Below, in pieces: positions 6,704-14,103 of a stretch of 19,242 nucleotides of DNA; position 1 is the stretch's first letter; each line of letters starts with the position of its first letter. The stretch is taken from NCBI GenBank assembly GCA_030705665.1, contig JAUZQA010000011.1, forward strand, positions 1 to 19,242. The letters are read 5' to 3'. A program made the translations under genes and the position numbers. This DNA comes from Bacillota bacterium. GTDB lineage: Bacteria; Bacillota; Bacilli; Bacillales_B; DSM-18226. The notes under the pieces were generated by a model, which did not search any database, was not told the DNA's origin, and worked only from the letters and a program-made list of their open reading frames with translations.

Positions 6704-6743
6704 TTTGAAATCGAGATATTAAATTTGAAATCGAGATATTAAA
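6704..6743 (+). repeat. Perfect 20-bp tandem repeat, likely MhqR-type operator
   Basis: Two identical 20-bp copies of TTTGAAATCGAGATATTAAA lie head to tail at 6704-6723 and 6724-6743, covering the predicted transcription start. Each contains TCGAGATA, one half of the B. subtilis MhqR box (an inverted TATCTCGA/TCGAGATA pair, as I recall it). Copies 20 bp apart place the half sites on the same face of the helix, about two turns apart. An operator for the adjacent MarR protein is the likely role. Confidence 0.7.
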
Positions 6744-6785
6744 GAATGAACTATAAGTATAGATAATATCTAAAGGATGATTAGC

Positions 6786-7226
6786 GTGGAAAATGACTCT
6801 GTTACTCAATCATTAAAATTATTCATTGTCCTTTCAAGAGCATATAAAGCTATTAATGAGCATGTAAATAAAATGATTCAAGCAAATGGGTTAAATCCAA
6901 CCGAGTTTGCTGTTTTAGAGCTTTTGTATCATAAAGGTGACGTACCATTGCAGCAAATTGGCGGAAAAATTTTGATTGCAAGTGGAAGTATAACCTATGT
7001 TGTTGATAAGTTAGAACAAAAGGGTCTTCTAAAAAGAGTCGCATGCCCTAAAGACCGAAGAGTTACGTACGCTCAAATATCTGATACAGGAAGACAGTTT
7101 ATCGAAGAAATCTTTCCTGATCATGCCGAAAGAATTAATGAATTAATGTCTAGCTTAGATGAAAACGAAAAAGTAGAAGCAATTAGGTTATTGAAAAAAT
7201 TAGGCTTACCTGCAGGGAAATTTTAA
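6786..7226 (+). CDS. mhqR: MarR-family transcriptional regulator, MhqR-like
   Basis: A 146-aa winged-helix repressor. I start it at GTG 6786, 7 bp behind AAAGGATGA; the ATG at 6777 lies inside that ribosome site. Around residues 30-85 the MarR core is clear: GLNPTEFAVLELLYHKGDVPLQQIG, then the recognition helix ASGSITYVVDKLEQKGLL and the wing CPKDRRVTYAQISDTG. This form (NPTEFAVLELL, SITYVVDKLE) is that of MhqR (YkvE), which in B. subtilis controls quinone and azo-compound detoxification genes. A conserved cysteine (in VACPKDRR) lies just before the wing. MhqR-box-like repeats in its own promoter and the synteny with clpE support the name. No quinone-dioxygenase gene is adjacent; the divergent MFS exporter is a possible target. 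Confidence 0.72.
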   Translation: MENDSVTQSLKLFIVLSRAYKAINEHVNKMIQANGLNPTEFAVLELLYHKGDVPLQQIGGKILIASGSITYVVDKLEQKGLLKRVACPKDRRVTYAQISDTGRQFIEEIFPDHAERINELMSSLDENEKVEAIRLLKKLGLPAGKF

Positions 7227-7251
7227 TACGGCATTAGCCGTATTTTTTTTT
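7225..7251 (+). terminator. Rho-independent terminator of the MarR gene
   Basis: AATACGGC (7225-7232) pairs with GCCGTATT (7237-7244) around ATTA, followed by a T run to 7251. It overlaps the stop codon. Confidence 0.9.
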
Positions 7252-7310
7252 GAAAAGGTATATAGTATAAAAGAGAACTCCAGCCACTGTAAAGAAGAGG
7301 AGAGGATACG

Positions 7311-9005
7311 ATGAGATTTGAGGATTATACATATTTAAGACCTAATTTAGAGGAAGTAAAGCGGGAATTTGAAGCGGCACTTGAAAAATTTAATGGGGCA
7401 AATTCAATTGAAGAACAATGTCAGGCGATGAACGAAATTAACAGGATTAAAAATGACATTGGAACGATGTTTAATCTTTGTTCAATCCGTCATTCCATTA
7501 ATACCGAAGACGAATTTTATAAAATGGAACAGGATTATATGGATGAGTTAGATCCGGAAATAGAGGGCCTGACAACAAAATATTATCAAGCACTGGTTCA
7601 TTCTAGATTTCGCAAGGAACTGGAGCAAAAATGGGGAACACAGCTATTTGCTTTGGCAGAAAGCCAATTAAAAACATTCAAACCAGAGGTTATTTCATTA
7701 CTGCAAAAGGAAAATCGATTATCGACCGAATATACGAAGCTGATTGCCTCGGCTAAAATTGCATTTGAAGGGGAAGAAAGGACACTTGCCCAGTTAGAAC
7801 CTTTCATTCAAGCAAATGATCGAGGAATGCGAAAGCGGGCAAGCGTTGCAAAATTCGACTTTTTAGCAGAACATCAAGGAGAACTTGATCGAATTTATGA
7901 TGAACTGGTTAAAGTTCGAACAGAAATTGCTCAGAAACTGGGATTTAAGAATTTCGTTGAACTTGGTTATCATCGATTGATGAGGACGGATTATAATGCA
8001 GAAATGGTGGCTAAATACAGGAAACAAATTAAGGATTTTATCGTTCCAATTGCCATGAAGCTAAAAGAACGCCAAAGAGTGAGAATTGGTGTTGATCGGT
8101 TAAAATATTATGATGAAGGTTTTAATTTTCCAACAGGAAATCCGGCCCCAAAGGGAAGTCCAGAGTGGATTATTGAAAATGGGCAAAGAATGTATGAAGA
8201 ACTTTCACAGGAAACGGGAACGTTTTTTCGCTTCATGAAAGACCATCACTTAATGGACTTGATTGCCAAAAAAGGTAAAGCTGGCGGCGGGTATTGTACT
8301 TATATCGAAAATTATCAATCTCCATTTGTCTTTTCAAACTTTAATGGGACATCAGGAGATATTGATGTATTGACCCATGAAGCGGGTCATGCTTTTCAGG
8401 TTTATTCTAGTCGTACCTTTGAAATTCCTGAATATTATTGGCCTACTTATGAGGCTTGTGAGATCCACTCAATGAGTATGGAGTTTTTTACGTGGCCGTG
8501 GATGGAGTTATTTTTCAAGGAAGATGCTGATAAATATAGGTTTAGTCATTTGAGTGATGCCTTATTATTTTTACCATATGGGGTTTCAGTAGATGAATTT
8601 CAGCACTGGGTCTATGAAAATCCGAGCGCAACAGCTAAAGAGCGGAATCTTAAGTGGCGGGAAATCGAGAAAAAATATTTGCCACACCGTGATTATGATG
8701 GAAATGAATATTTGGAGAATGGGTGCTTTTGGCAAAAACAAGGTCATATTTTTAACGACCCTTTTTATTATATCGATTATACGCTTGCGCAAATATGTGC
8801 TTTTCAATTCTGGAAGCGATCCCGTGAAAACCATCAAGAAGCATGGAGAGATTACGTAAATCTTTGTAAACTAGGAGGCAGTATGTCATTCCTAAAGCTC
8901 GTAGAAGCGGCCCATTTGATTTCTCCTTTTGAAGATGGCTGTGTAGAATCAGTTGTTGGTGAAATTGAAAATTGGTTAAATTCCGTGGATGATAAAAGAT
9001 TATAA
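7311..9005 (+). CDS. M3-family oligoendopeptidase (PepF-like zinc metallopeptidase)
   Basis: A 564-aa cytoplasmic metallopeptidase. The start ATG has GAGGAGAGG 6-7 bp upstream. The zinc motif HEAGH is at residues 356-360 (in DIDVLTHEAGHAFQVY), and the third ligand is probably E384 in YEACEIHSMSMEFF, 28 residues after the first histidine, as in the M3 family. The N-terminal 300 residues are helical and charged, forming the lid of the substrate channel. GGYCTYIENYQSPFVFSNFNGT just before the active site is typical of the PepF/M3B branch. Such enzymes degrade short peptides in the cytoplasm, recycling peptides and sometimes cutting signal or phr-like peptides. No signal peptide. The gene is monocistronic, between the MarR terminator and its own terminator; TATAGTATAAAA at 7262-7273 probably includes its -10. 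Confidence 0.92.
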   Translation: MRFEDYTYLRPNLEEVKREFEAALEKFNGANSIEEQCQAMNEINRIKNDIGTMFNLCSIRHSINTEDEFYKMEQDYMDELDPEIEGLTTKYYQALVHSRFRKELEQKWGTQLFALAESQLKTFKPEVISLLQKENRLSTEYTKLIASAKIAFEGEERTLAQLEPFIQANDRGMRKRASVAKFDFLAEHQGELDRIYDELVKVRTEIAQKLGFKNFVELGYHRLMRTDYNAEMVAKYRKQIKDFIVPIAMKLKERQRVRIGVDRLKYYDEGFNFPTGNPAPKGSPEWIIENGQRMYEELSQETGTFFRFMKDHHLMDLIAKKGKAGGGYCTYIENYQSPFVFSNFNGTSGDIDVLTHEAGHAFQVYSSRTFEIPEYYWPTYEACEIHSMSMEFFTWPWMELFFKEDADKYRFSHLSDALLFLPYGVSVDEFQHWVYENPSATAKERNLKWREIEKKYLPHRDYDGNEYLENGCFWQKQGHIFNDPFYYIDYTLAQICAFQFWKRSRENHQEAWRDYVNLCKLGGSMSFLKLVEAAHLISPFEDGCVESVVGEIENWLNSVDDKRL

Positions 9006-9033
9006 AAAAGCGAAGCCGAGTGGCTTCGCTTTT
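9006..9033. terminator. Terminator after the M3 peptidase gene
   Basis: AAAAGCGAAGCC (9006-9017) pairs perfectly with GGCTTCGCTTTT (9022-9033) around GAGT. The A-rich left arm means it may also end minus-strand transcripts from clpE once they have crossed the repeat element at 9036-9220. Confidence 0.92.
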
Positions 9034-9035
9034 TA

Positions 9036-9220
9036 GGCTGTGTTAAAAGGGAATTGGTGATTTTTTACCATGTTGATTGGAGTGGAAGGCGCGTAGACTC
9101 CTGCGGGAGTACGGGGCTGGGGAGACCCCACAGGCGCTAAAGCGCCGAGGAGGCTCCCCGGCATGCCCGCGGAAAGCGAAGCGCCTGGAGCGCAAATCAA
9201 CATTCTCGTTTAACACAGCC
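9036..9220. repeat. GC-rich palindromic element with 12-bp terminal inverted repeats
   Basis: A 185-bp non-coding element bounded by GGCTGTGTTAAA (9036-9047) and its exact complement TTTAACACAGCC (9209-9220). A second inner pair is GTTGATT (9072-9078) with AATCAAC (9195-9201). The core from about 9085 to 9190 is far more GC-rich than its surroundings and is one long imperfect palindrome. It includes CTCCTGCGGGAG, GGGGAGACCCC and GGCGCT-AA-AGCGCC (9133-9146), and its left arm pairs with GGCTCCCCGG. I recall closely similar unnamed intergenic elements in many Bacillaceae genomes. It sits 5 bp beyond the clpE stop codon, between that gene and the peptidase terminator. No transposase, and no clear target duplication. 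The 89-aa frame crossing it is an artefact. A MITE-like mobile repeat is the best description. Confidence 0.75.
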
Positions 9221-9225
9221 ATCTA

Positions 9226-11379
9226 TCAAACTTTTACAGTTTCTGTAATTACCTTCAATTCACTATCGGCCATAACAACTGAAATTTGTCTAACATTCGG
9301 TTCATCGAGAATAAAATCAGCAATTTTATCTTCTAATTGTTCTTGAATCACTCTGCGGAGCGGGCGTGCACCAAACATTGGATTGTAACCCAATACTGCC
9401 AATTGTTCTTTTGCTTCCTGAGTAATAGTTAATTCAATGTTCTGCTCCGTCAATGTTTCTTGTAATTCAGCAATCATCAAATCAACTATTTTTAAGATAT
9501 GTTCTTTTTCAAGTGATTTAAACTCAATAATACTGTCAAAACGGTTTAGAAATTCAGGTTTGAAAAAGCTGCCAAGAGAATCAAGGATACTTGCTTCATC
9601 AGTTGTTTCACTCTTGCCAAAACCTACATGAATGGCCTTTTGAACAATGCCCGCATTACTTGTCATGATAATCACGGTGTCTTTGAAACTTACAGTTCTG
9701 CCCTGAGAGTCTGTAAGGCGGCCATCCTCCATAATTTGTAAGAACATATGCTGTACGTCTGGATGAGCTTTTTCAATTTCATCCAATAGGATAATACTAT
9801 ACGGATTATGGCGGACCTTTTCCGTTAATTGGCCTGCTTCCTCATGGCCGACATATCCAGGAGGTGAACCGATTAGTTTAGAGACGCTGTGTTTTTCCAT
9901 ATATTCGCTCATATCTAGGCGAATCATTGCATCCTTGGAACCGAATAGCTCCTCTGCAAGTCTTTTCGTTAATTCCGTTTTACCCACACCTGTTGGACCT
10001 ACGAATAAGAAGGAACCAATTGGCCGATGCTTAGATTTTAAACCTGCGCGACTTCTTCTTATTGCCTTAGCTACTTTTTTAACTGCATCTTCTTGACCAA
10101 TTACATTTAGATTCATGTTTTCCTCTAAATGCTTCATTTTATTTTGCTCTTCATTATGAAGCTTACCAACAGGAATACCAGTTTTCTGTTCAATTATTTC
10201 TTGAATATGGTAAACTTCTACAACTGGTCTTTCTGAATTTGTGGCTTTATTTAGAGCTTTTTCAAGTTTAGCTTCTTCATCGCGAAGGACTGCAGCTTTT
10301 TCATAATCTTCATTTTTTAAAGCAGCTTCCTTTTCGTTATGAATTTCTTTTAGACGATTTTCAATATGGTCTGAATTTCTATACTCTGAAGATAGATTAA
10401 GTTTTGATCCTGCTTCATCAAGTAAATCGATCGCTTTATCGGGTAAGAAACGGTCTTGAATATAGCGGTGTGATAATTGGACACATGCTTTAACCGCTTC
10501 GTCTGTATATGTTACTTCATGGAATTCTTCGTACTTTGGTTTAAGTCCTTTCAGAATTTCGATCGCTGCTTCAGGTGTCGGTTCAAGTACATGAACAGGC
10601 TGGAAACGACGTTCCAATGCTGCGTCTTTTTCTATATGACGATATTCTTTTAGAGTTGTAGCACCAATTAATTGTAATTCACCTCTAGCCAATGCCGGTT
10701 TGAGAATGTTACCTGCATCCATAGAACCCTCGGCTGATCCAGCACCTACAAGTAAATGAATTTCATCAATGAATAAAATGATATTTTTGCGTTTTTGTAA
10801 TTCCGCAATTAGCTGTTTCATTCTTTCTTCAAATTGACCTCGTATTCCTGTGTTGGCTACAAGTGAGGCAATATCAAGCAAATAAACCTCTTTATTTTGT
10901 AATTTGCCTGGGACCTCACCATTAACAATTCGAAGTGCAAGTCCCTCTGCAATGGCTGTTTTACCAACACCAGGTTCTCCGATTAAGACAGGATTGTTTT
11001 TATTTCTGCGATTTAAGATTTCGATAACCTGTTTAACTTCTTTTTCCCGGCCGATTACAGGGTCAATAAGACCAGCCTTTGCCAGCTGGGTTAAGTTTCT
11101 TCCAAAATGATCGAGGAATCCTCCGCCAGTATTATTCATTTGAGCCCTTTGGCTTGGTTGTTCAAATCCTTCGTGATTGATCGGACCTTCCTTAGCTGCG
11201 AATAAATTTTCAAATGGGAAGTTTGAAAATGAACTCATCATAGGTCCAAAACCAGCACCAAGTGCTTTCTTTTGTTTGTCATAACATTCATGACAAAGAA
11301 CTAATTCTTGTTGATTTCCATTTATGTTCATTCTAAGGTGCAGATTTGCATGGTTTTGTTTACACACTTGACAAAGCAT
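9226..11379 (-). CDS. clpE: ATP-dependent Clp protease ATPase subunit ClpE
   Basis: A 717-aa HSP100 unfoldase. The N-terminal zinc finger that marks ClpE is complete: C3-x2-C6 and C29-x2-C32. It is followed by a Gly/Phe/Asn-rich linker (residues 41-90). The first AAA+ module has Walker A GEPGVGKT (134-141) and Walker [13 protein letters not shown]-like coiled coil follows ([20 protein letters not shown]). The second AAA+ module has [12 protein letters not shown] and [13 protein letters not shown], and the C-terminus carries the usual sensor-2 arginine region ([11 protein letters not shown]). ClpE works with ClpP to unfold heat-damaged proteins and helps destabilise CtsR. Length is near that of B. 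subtilis ClpE (about 700 aa). The start ATG lies 8 bp after AGAGGAGG. Control by CtsR is strongly indicated by two operators. The gene ends 5 bp from a palindromic repeat element. Confidence 0.96.
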   Translation of the reverse strand: MLCQVCKQNHANLHLRMNINGNQQELVLCHECYDKQKKALGAGFGPMMSSFSNFPFENLFAAKEGPINHEGFEQPSQRAQMNNTGGGFLDHFGRNLTQLAKAGLIDPVIGREKEVKQVIEILNRRNKNNPVLIGEPGVGKTAIAEGLALRIVNGEVPGKLQNKEVYLLDIASLVANTGIRGQFEERMKQLIAELQKRKNIILFIDEIHLLVGAGSAEGSMDAGNILKPALARGELQLIGATTLKEYRHIEKDAALERRFQPVHVLEPTPEAAIEILKGLKPKYEEFHEVTYTDEAVKACVQLSHRYIQDRFLPDKAIDLLDEAGSKLNLSSEYRNSDHIENRLKEIHNEKEAALKNEDYEKAAVLRDEEAKLEKALNKATNSERPVVEVYHIQEIIEQKTGIPVGKLHNEEQNKMKHLEENMNLNVIGQEDAVKKVAKAIRRSRAGLKSKHRPIGSFLFVGPTGVGKTELTKRLAEELFGSKDAMIRLDMSEYMEKHSVSKLIGSPPGYVGHEEAGQLTEKVRHNPYSIILLDEIEKAHPDVQHMFLQIMEDGRLTDSQGRTVSFKDTVIIMTSNAGIVQKAIHVGFGKSETTDEASILDSLGSFFKPEFLNRFDSIIEFKSLEKEHILKIVDLMIAELQETLTEQNIELTITQEAKEQLAVLGYNPMFGARPLRRVIQEQLEDKIADFILDEPNVRQISVVMADSELKVITETVKV

Positions 11380-11423
11380 AAAGAAAACCTCCTCTATTTA
11401 GATAACATTTAATTTAAGGGTAC

Positions 11424-11446
11424 TTTGACTTTGACTAACTTTGACC
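11424..11446 (-). promoter_or_regulatory. CtsR operator 1 (three heptads) at the clpE start point
   Basis: On the minus strand GGTCAAA (11446-11440), 3 bp, AGTCAAA (11436-11430) form the exact CtsR operator, and a third AGTCAAA (11430-11424) follows with a one-base overlap. The predicted start point (about 11450) lies just upstream, so bound CtsR would block initiation and clearance. Confidence 0.9.
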
Positions 11447-11456
11447 TTATGCCATT

Positions 11457-11485
11457 AGTATACTCTGACCTTTTTTGACTTTCAA
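11457..11485 (-). promoter_or_regulatory. clpE sigma-A promoter with CtsR operator 2 in the spacer
   Basis: On the minus strand TTGAAA (11485-11480), 17 bp and TATACT (11462-11457). The spacer is filled by a second CtsR site, AGTCAAA-AAA-GGTCAGA (11480-11464), with one change from the heptad consensus. With operator 1 downstream this gives five heptads in all, much like the multi-site arrangement known for B. subtilis clpE. Confidence 0.85.
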
Positions 11486-11592
11486 GTGTTTTACATAAGA
11501 AATTTCTTCCAGATGACAACATTTTAGACATCTTTTTAAATGCTCGTCATTGTTTGTCCATTGCCTCATATATTGTTATAGAGGAGGGGAAA

Positions 11593-12645
11593 ATGGTGGA
11601 CAAGAATTGGGCTGCAGCTTTTCAAATTGCGGCGGTCTATGTTGGTACAGTGGTTGGTGCAGGATTTGCTACTGGCAAAGAGATCGTCGAGTTCTTTTCA
11701 AGATTTGGCCTGTTAGGCTTTTTCAGCATCTTAATGAGCGGCTACCTCCTTGTATATATGGGTTCTAAATTAATGAGAATGGCGGCAAGAATTAAGGCAA
11801 AATCGTATCAAGAATTCAATGAATATTTATTTGGCAAATGGGCAGGTAAAGGGATCAACATATTAATGCTCATCATGTTGTTAGGAGTAAGCGCCGTAAT
11901 GCTGGCCGGCGCAGGTGCTGTATTTAAGGAACAACTGGGCTTATCGAAAAATATGGGAGTGTTCTTAACCATATTTTTATCCATATTTGTGATGCTTGTC
12001 GGAATGAAAGGGCTTTTTGCAGTTAATACATTTGTTGTCCCATTAATGATTTCATTTAGTCTCATGCTGATGGGGCTTTCGGTTACAACCCCTCACTTTA
12101 TCGATCAATTATTTGTCATTCCTGAAGGGAACCATGGCTGGAAAGTAATGCTGTCACCCTTTTCATATACGGCTTTTAATCTTGCTCTTGCCCAAGCAGT
12201 CCTCGTCCCTGTAGCAACGGAAATTAAAGATGACTGGACCATTAAGTGGGGAGGAATTCTTGGAGGAGCCGCCTTAACGGTTATATTAATTTCCAGCCAT
12301 TTTACTTTGATCATGCTTCCCGAATTTGAAAAATATGAGATTCCAATGGCCTATATTATGAAAAATTTAGCCCCGGGATTTTATTGGCTATATGTCATGG
12401 TGATTTATGGAGAGATTTTTACTTCTGTAATTGGAAATGTATTTGGAATAGAGCGGCAGTTAAAACAAATGCTTAACATTCCTACAGTAGCATCAATAAC
12501 AGCTATTTTTATTATTTCCTATTTGTTAAGCCTTTTTGATTATGGAAGACTTCTTTCCTATTTATATCCGTTGTTCGGCAATGTTAGTTTATTGTTTATT
12601 GTACTTCTCTGGATCAAACCGCTCTCAGGGGATAAAAAAAATTAA
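11593..12645 (+). CDS. ykvI: YkvI-family membrane transporter-like protein
   Basis: A 350-aa integral membrane protein with about ten hydrophobic helices. The start is the ATG at 11593 (MVDKNWAAAFQIAAVYVGT) behind GAGGAGGGG; an in-frame TTG at 11554 lacks a ribosome site. The first helix region, AAVYVGTVVGAGFATGKEIVEFFSRFG, has the broken-helix look (GTVVGAGFATGKE) of LeuT-fold amino acid transporters. Other clear helices include INILMLIMLLGVSAVMLAGAGAVF and LFIVLLWI at the end. It matches B. subtilis YkvI, which sits beside clpE there too; its substrate has not been established to my knowledge. The gene faces away from clpE across about 210 bp; between the CtsR sites and 11580 I see only a weak promoter candidate (TATATT at 11569-11574). 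Confidence 0.85.
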   Translation: MVDKNWAAAFQIAAVYVGTVVGAGFATGKEIVEFFSRFGLLGFFSILMSGYLLVYMGSKLMRMAARIKAKSYQEFNEYLFGKWAGKGINILMLIMLLGVSAVMLAGAGAVFKEQLGLSKNMGVFLTIFLSIFVMLVGMKGLFAVNTFVVPLMISFSLMLMGLSVTTPHFIDQLFVIPEGNHGWKVMLSPFSYTAFNLALAQAVLVPVATEIKDDWTIKWGGILGGAALTVILISSHFTLIMLPEFEKYEIPMAYIMKNLAPGFYWLYVMVIYGEIFTSVIGNVFGIERQLKQMLNIPTVASITAIFIISYLLSLFDYGRLLSYLYPLFGNVSLLFIVLLWIKPLSGDKKN

Positions 12646-12653
12646 AAGTGGAC

Positions 12654-12687
12654 AAAAAAAGTATCTGTTATACCAGATACTTTTTTA
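12654..12687. terminator. Bidirectional terminator between ykvI and the CPBP gene
   Basis: GTATCTG (12661-12667) pairs with CAGATAC (12674-12680) around TTATAC, with an A run (12654-12660) and T run (12681-12686) on either side. It serves both convergent genes and overlaps the stop codon of the minus-strand one. Confidence 0.88.
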
Positions 12688-13296
12688 CTTTAATGGAAGA
12701 ATGATAAATAGCATGATATCAAAAACAATGTGAGAAACAATCACCATAGGCATGCTTTTTTTCCAATAATAAAGGCTTCCCCATACAATACCAGAGAGGA
12801 AGGCAGCTAAAATTAACATTAACTTTCCGGAATAAATGTGTACGGAGGCATAAAGAATGGCACCGAATATAATTCCAGCCTTTGGTTTAAAATAACTTAA
12901 CAAACGTTTTTGCACAAAACCGCGCCAAAAAATTTCTTCTCCAGGTCCGGCAACTAAAATAAGGGCAAAATAGTCCCAAAATAGGGAAGGTCCATACCAC
13001 CAATAAAGCTTGTGAATATCACTCTGAAATCCAAGTTGTAGAAAGCCAACACCGTGATATCCAATCCAAAAAAGACCATACAAAAGCAAACCAGATAGAA
13101 CTCCCCATGAAAGATAAGAGAACAATCCCTTCTGGTCATCTACATCTACTTGAAGAATGGCATAGGTGATTAAAAATAAAAGGGAACCTGTGTATATATA
13201 CCAAAAGACACCCTTATCTGAAAAACTAAAGAAAAGCAGCAGATGTGCAAGAATTATGGCAAGCAACAGTCGAAGATCGACAGTGCGCAACTTCAT
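12685..13296 (-). CDS. CPBP-family intramembrane metalloprotease
   Basis: A 203-aa membrane protein of the CPBP (CAAX protease and bacteriocin-processing, Abi) family. I place the start at ATG 13296, 8 bp after AAAGGAG; the longer frame from 13380 has no ribosome site. Catalytic motifs are intact: E120-E121-x3-R125 (GPGEEIFWRGFVQKRL), H153 (YASVHIYSG) and H189-x3-D193 (VSHIVFDIM). About seven hydrophobic helices are visible. Known members act as type II CAAX proteases or handle bacteriocin self-protection and peptide processing; B. subtilis YdiL belongs here. No bacteriocin or prenyl-protein partner is encoded nearby, so the substrate is unknown. It is monocistronic, convergent with ykvI. Confidence 0.87.
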   Translation of the reverse strand: MKLRTVDLRLLLAIILAHLLLFFSFSDKGVFWYIYTGSLLFLITYAILQVDVDDQKGLFSYLSWGVLSGLLLYGLFWIGYHGVGFLQLGFQSDIHKLYWWYGPSLFWDYFALILVAGPGEEIFWRGFVQKRLLSYFKPKAGIIFGAILYASVHIYSGKLMLILAAFLSGIVWGSLYYWKKSMPMVIVSHIVFDIMLFIILPLK

Positions 13297-13433
13297 TTTT
13301 TTCGCTCCTTTCAAGATAAAACCAAAAATAATTTTAACAAAAATATAACAGCTTGGGAAATGTAAATTATCACTTGTCATTAATAAGACAGATATGAATT
13401 GAAAATGCTAATAAAATGAAAGGAGGAAAGGAA

Positions 13434-13556
13434 ATGAGTAAATCAAAGAGCCAGCAAGAAAGAGAATGGACTGTTCGAAAGCAGGATCAAAACCCACACG
13501 GCAAAATTAAATCACTTAAAGAAATATCGAAGGAAACAGGGAACGAGAAAAGCTAA
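13434..13556 (+). CDS. Small 40-aa hydrophilic protein (DUF6254-like)
   Basis: A 40-codon frame, too short for most gene lists, with an excellent ribosome site (AAAGGAGGAAAG) 3-8 bp before the ATG. It begins MSKSKSQQEREWTVRKQDQN, continues PHGKIKSLKEIS and is rich in Lys, Glu, Gln and Ser, with a single Trp and no Cys. The WxVRKQxQxPHGKxKSLKE pattern is one I associate with a family of tiny Bacillaceae proteins (DUF6254) of unknown function; this naming is from memory. The gene is divergent from the CPBP gene. A weak hairpin at 13577-13604 follows (TGCCTCATCA with TGATGGGGCA) but without a T run. Confidence 0.72.
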   Translation: MSKSKSQQEREWTVRKQDQNPHGKIKSLKEISKETGNEKS

Positions 13557-13633
13557 CCACTAATGAATAAAACCTGTGCCTCATCATTTCAAGGTGATGG
13601 GGCATAATGATCACGAAGAATAAAAGGTTAAAC

Positions 13634-13659
13634 AAATAAAAAGCAGCCATATGGCCGCT
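13634..13659 (-). terminator. Terminator of ykvS (minus strand)
   Basis: On the minus strand AGCGGCCAT (13659-13651) pairs with ATGGCTGCT (13650-13642), one G-T pair included, and runs into TTTTTATTT. It lies 15 bp beyond the ykvS stop codon. Confidence 0.75.
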
Positions 13660-13673
13660 ATTAGACTCTCTAT

Positions 13674-13862
13674 TTAAAAAGCGCTTTCTTTTACAACCCT
13701 ATAATTTTTATGATTGACGACAGTACGTTGGTCCAATTCAAGGTCTCGGTAATTATCCATATAAGTCAGGTCCACAATCACAGAATTTTCATTTACCTTT
13801 TCAACGATTCCTTGCAATCCCCCACGGAACTCAATGATATTTCCTACTTCTGCCTTTTTCAA
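13674..13862 (-). CDS. ykvS: DUF2187-family protein YkvS
   Basis: A 62-aa protein starting at TTG (13862-13860), 5 bp after AAAGGAGAGGG. The longer frame to 13967 would add 35 residues with no ribosome site and no resemblance to the family. The sequence KKAEVGNIIEFRGGLQGIVEKVNENSVIVDLTYMDNYRDL... has the small KOW/SH3-like beta pattern of DUF2187: a hydrophobic GxIxEFxxGLxGxVEKxxENSVIVDLT run and then TVVNHKNYRVV. B. subtilis YkvS is the same size and has the same motif. KOW-like folds often bind RNA or ribosomes, but no function is known for this family to me. It is monocistronic on the minus strand. Confidence 0.85.
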   Translation of the reverse strand: MKKAEVGNIIEFRGGLQGIVEKVNENSVIVDLTYMDNYRDLELDQRTVVNHKNYRVVKESAF

Positions 13863-13973
13863 ATAGTCCCTCTCCTTTACCTTCCAACTAATACCATTAT
13901 AAAATCTATTTAAATAACAGTTTGCACTAATTTTTCGGATTCGTAAAGACCAAATTTTTAAATTCATAAAATG

Positions 13974-14002
13974 TTGATAATAGTAAGGGAAAACTTTACT
14001 AT
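13974..14002 (+). promoter_or_regulatory. Promoter with an inverted repeat in the spacer
   Basis: TTGATA (13974-13979), 17 bp, TACTAT (13997-14002). An inverted repeat ATAGTAA (13980-13986) / TTACTAT (13996-14002) spans the spacer and -10, so a dimeric repressor could bind here. It would drive the 64-aa gene at 14104. Confidence 0.55.
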
Positions 14003-14103
14003 CTCAAATTTGTAAGATAACCTTTTAGTGGGTTTAAAGGAATATTTCCAGGGGAATTTCGACATATGGCAACTATTTCTGAGGATAAAAGGAGAGGCAT
14101 TGC

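Noticed and set aside
9085..9190. CRISPR-like or rRNA-like repeat structure
   Set aside because: There are no regularly spaced repeats; the arms form one imperfect palindrome with terminal repeats, so a MITE-like element fits better.
9077..9346. 89-aa plus-strand frame across the palindromic element
   Set aside because: It is created by the GC-rich repeat and then runs antisense through the end of clpE; no ribosome site or known family.
12100..12314. Minus-strand 69-aa frame inside ykvI
   Set aside because: A shadow of a long, well-supported membrane protein gene with no own ribosome site.
13599..13625. Eight-codon peptide starting at an ATG after AAGGTG
   Set aside because: It lies within the right arm of a hairpin after the 40-aa gene; such short frames are expected by chance.
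13863..13967. N-terminal extension of YkvS to 97 aa
   Set aside because: No ribosome site for the upstream start, and family members are about 60 aa; TTG 13860-13862 has a strong site.
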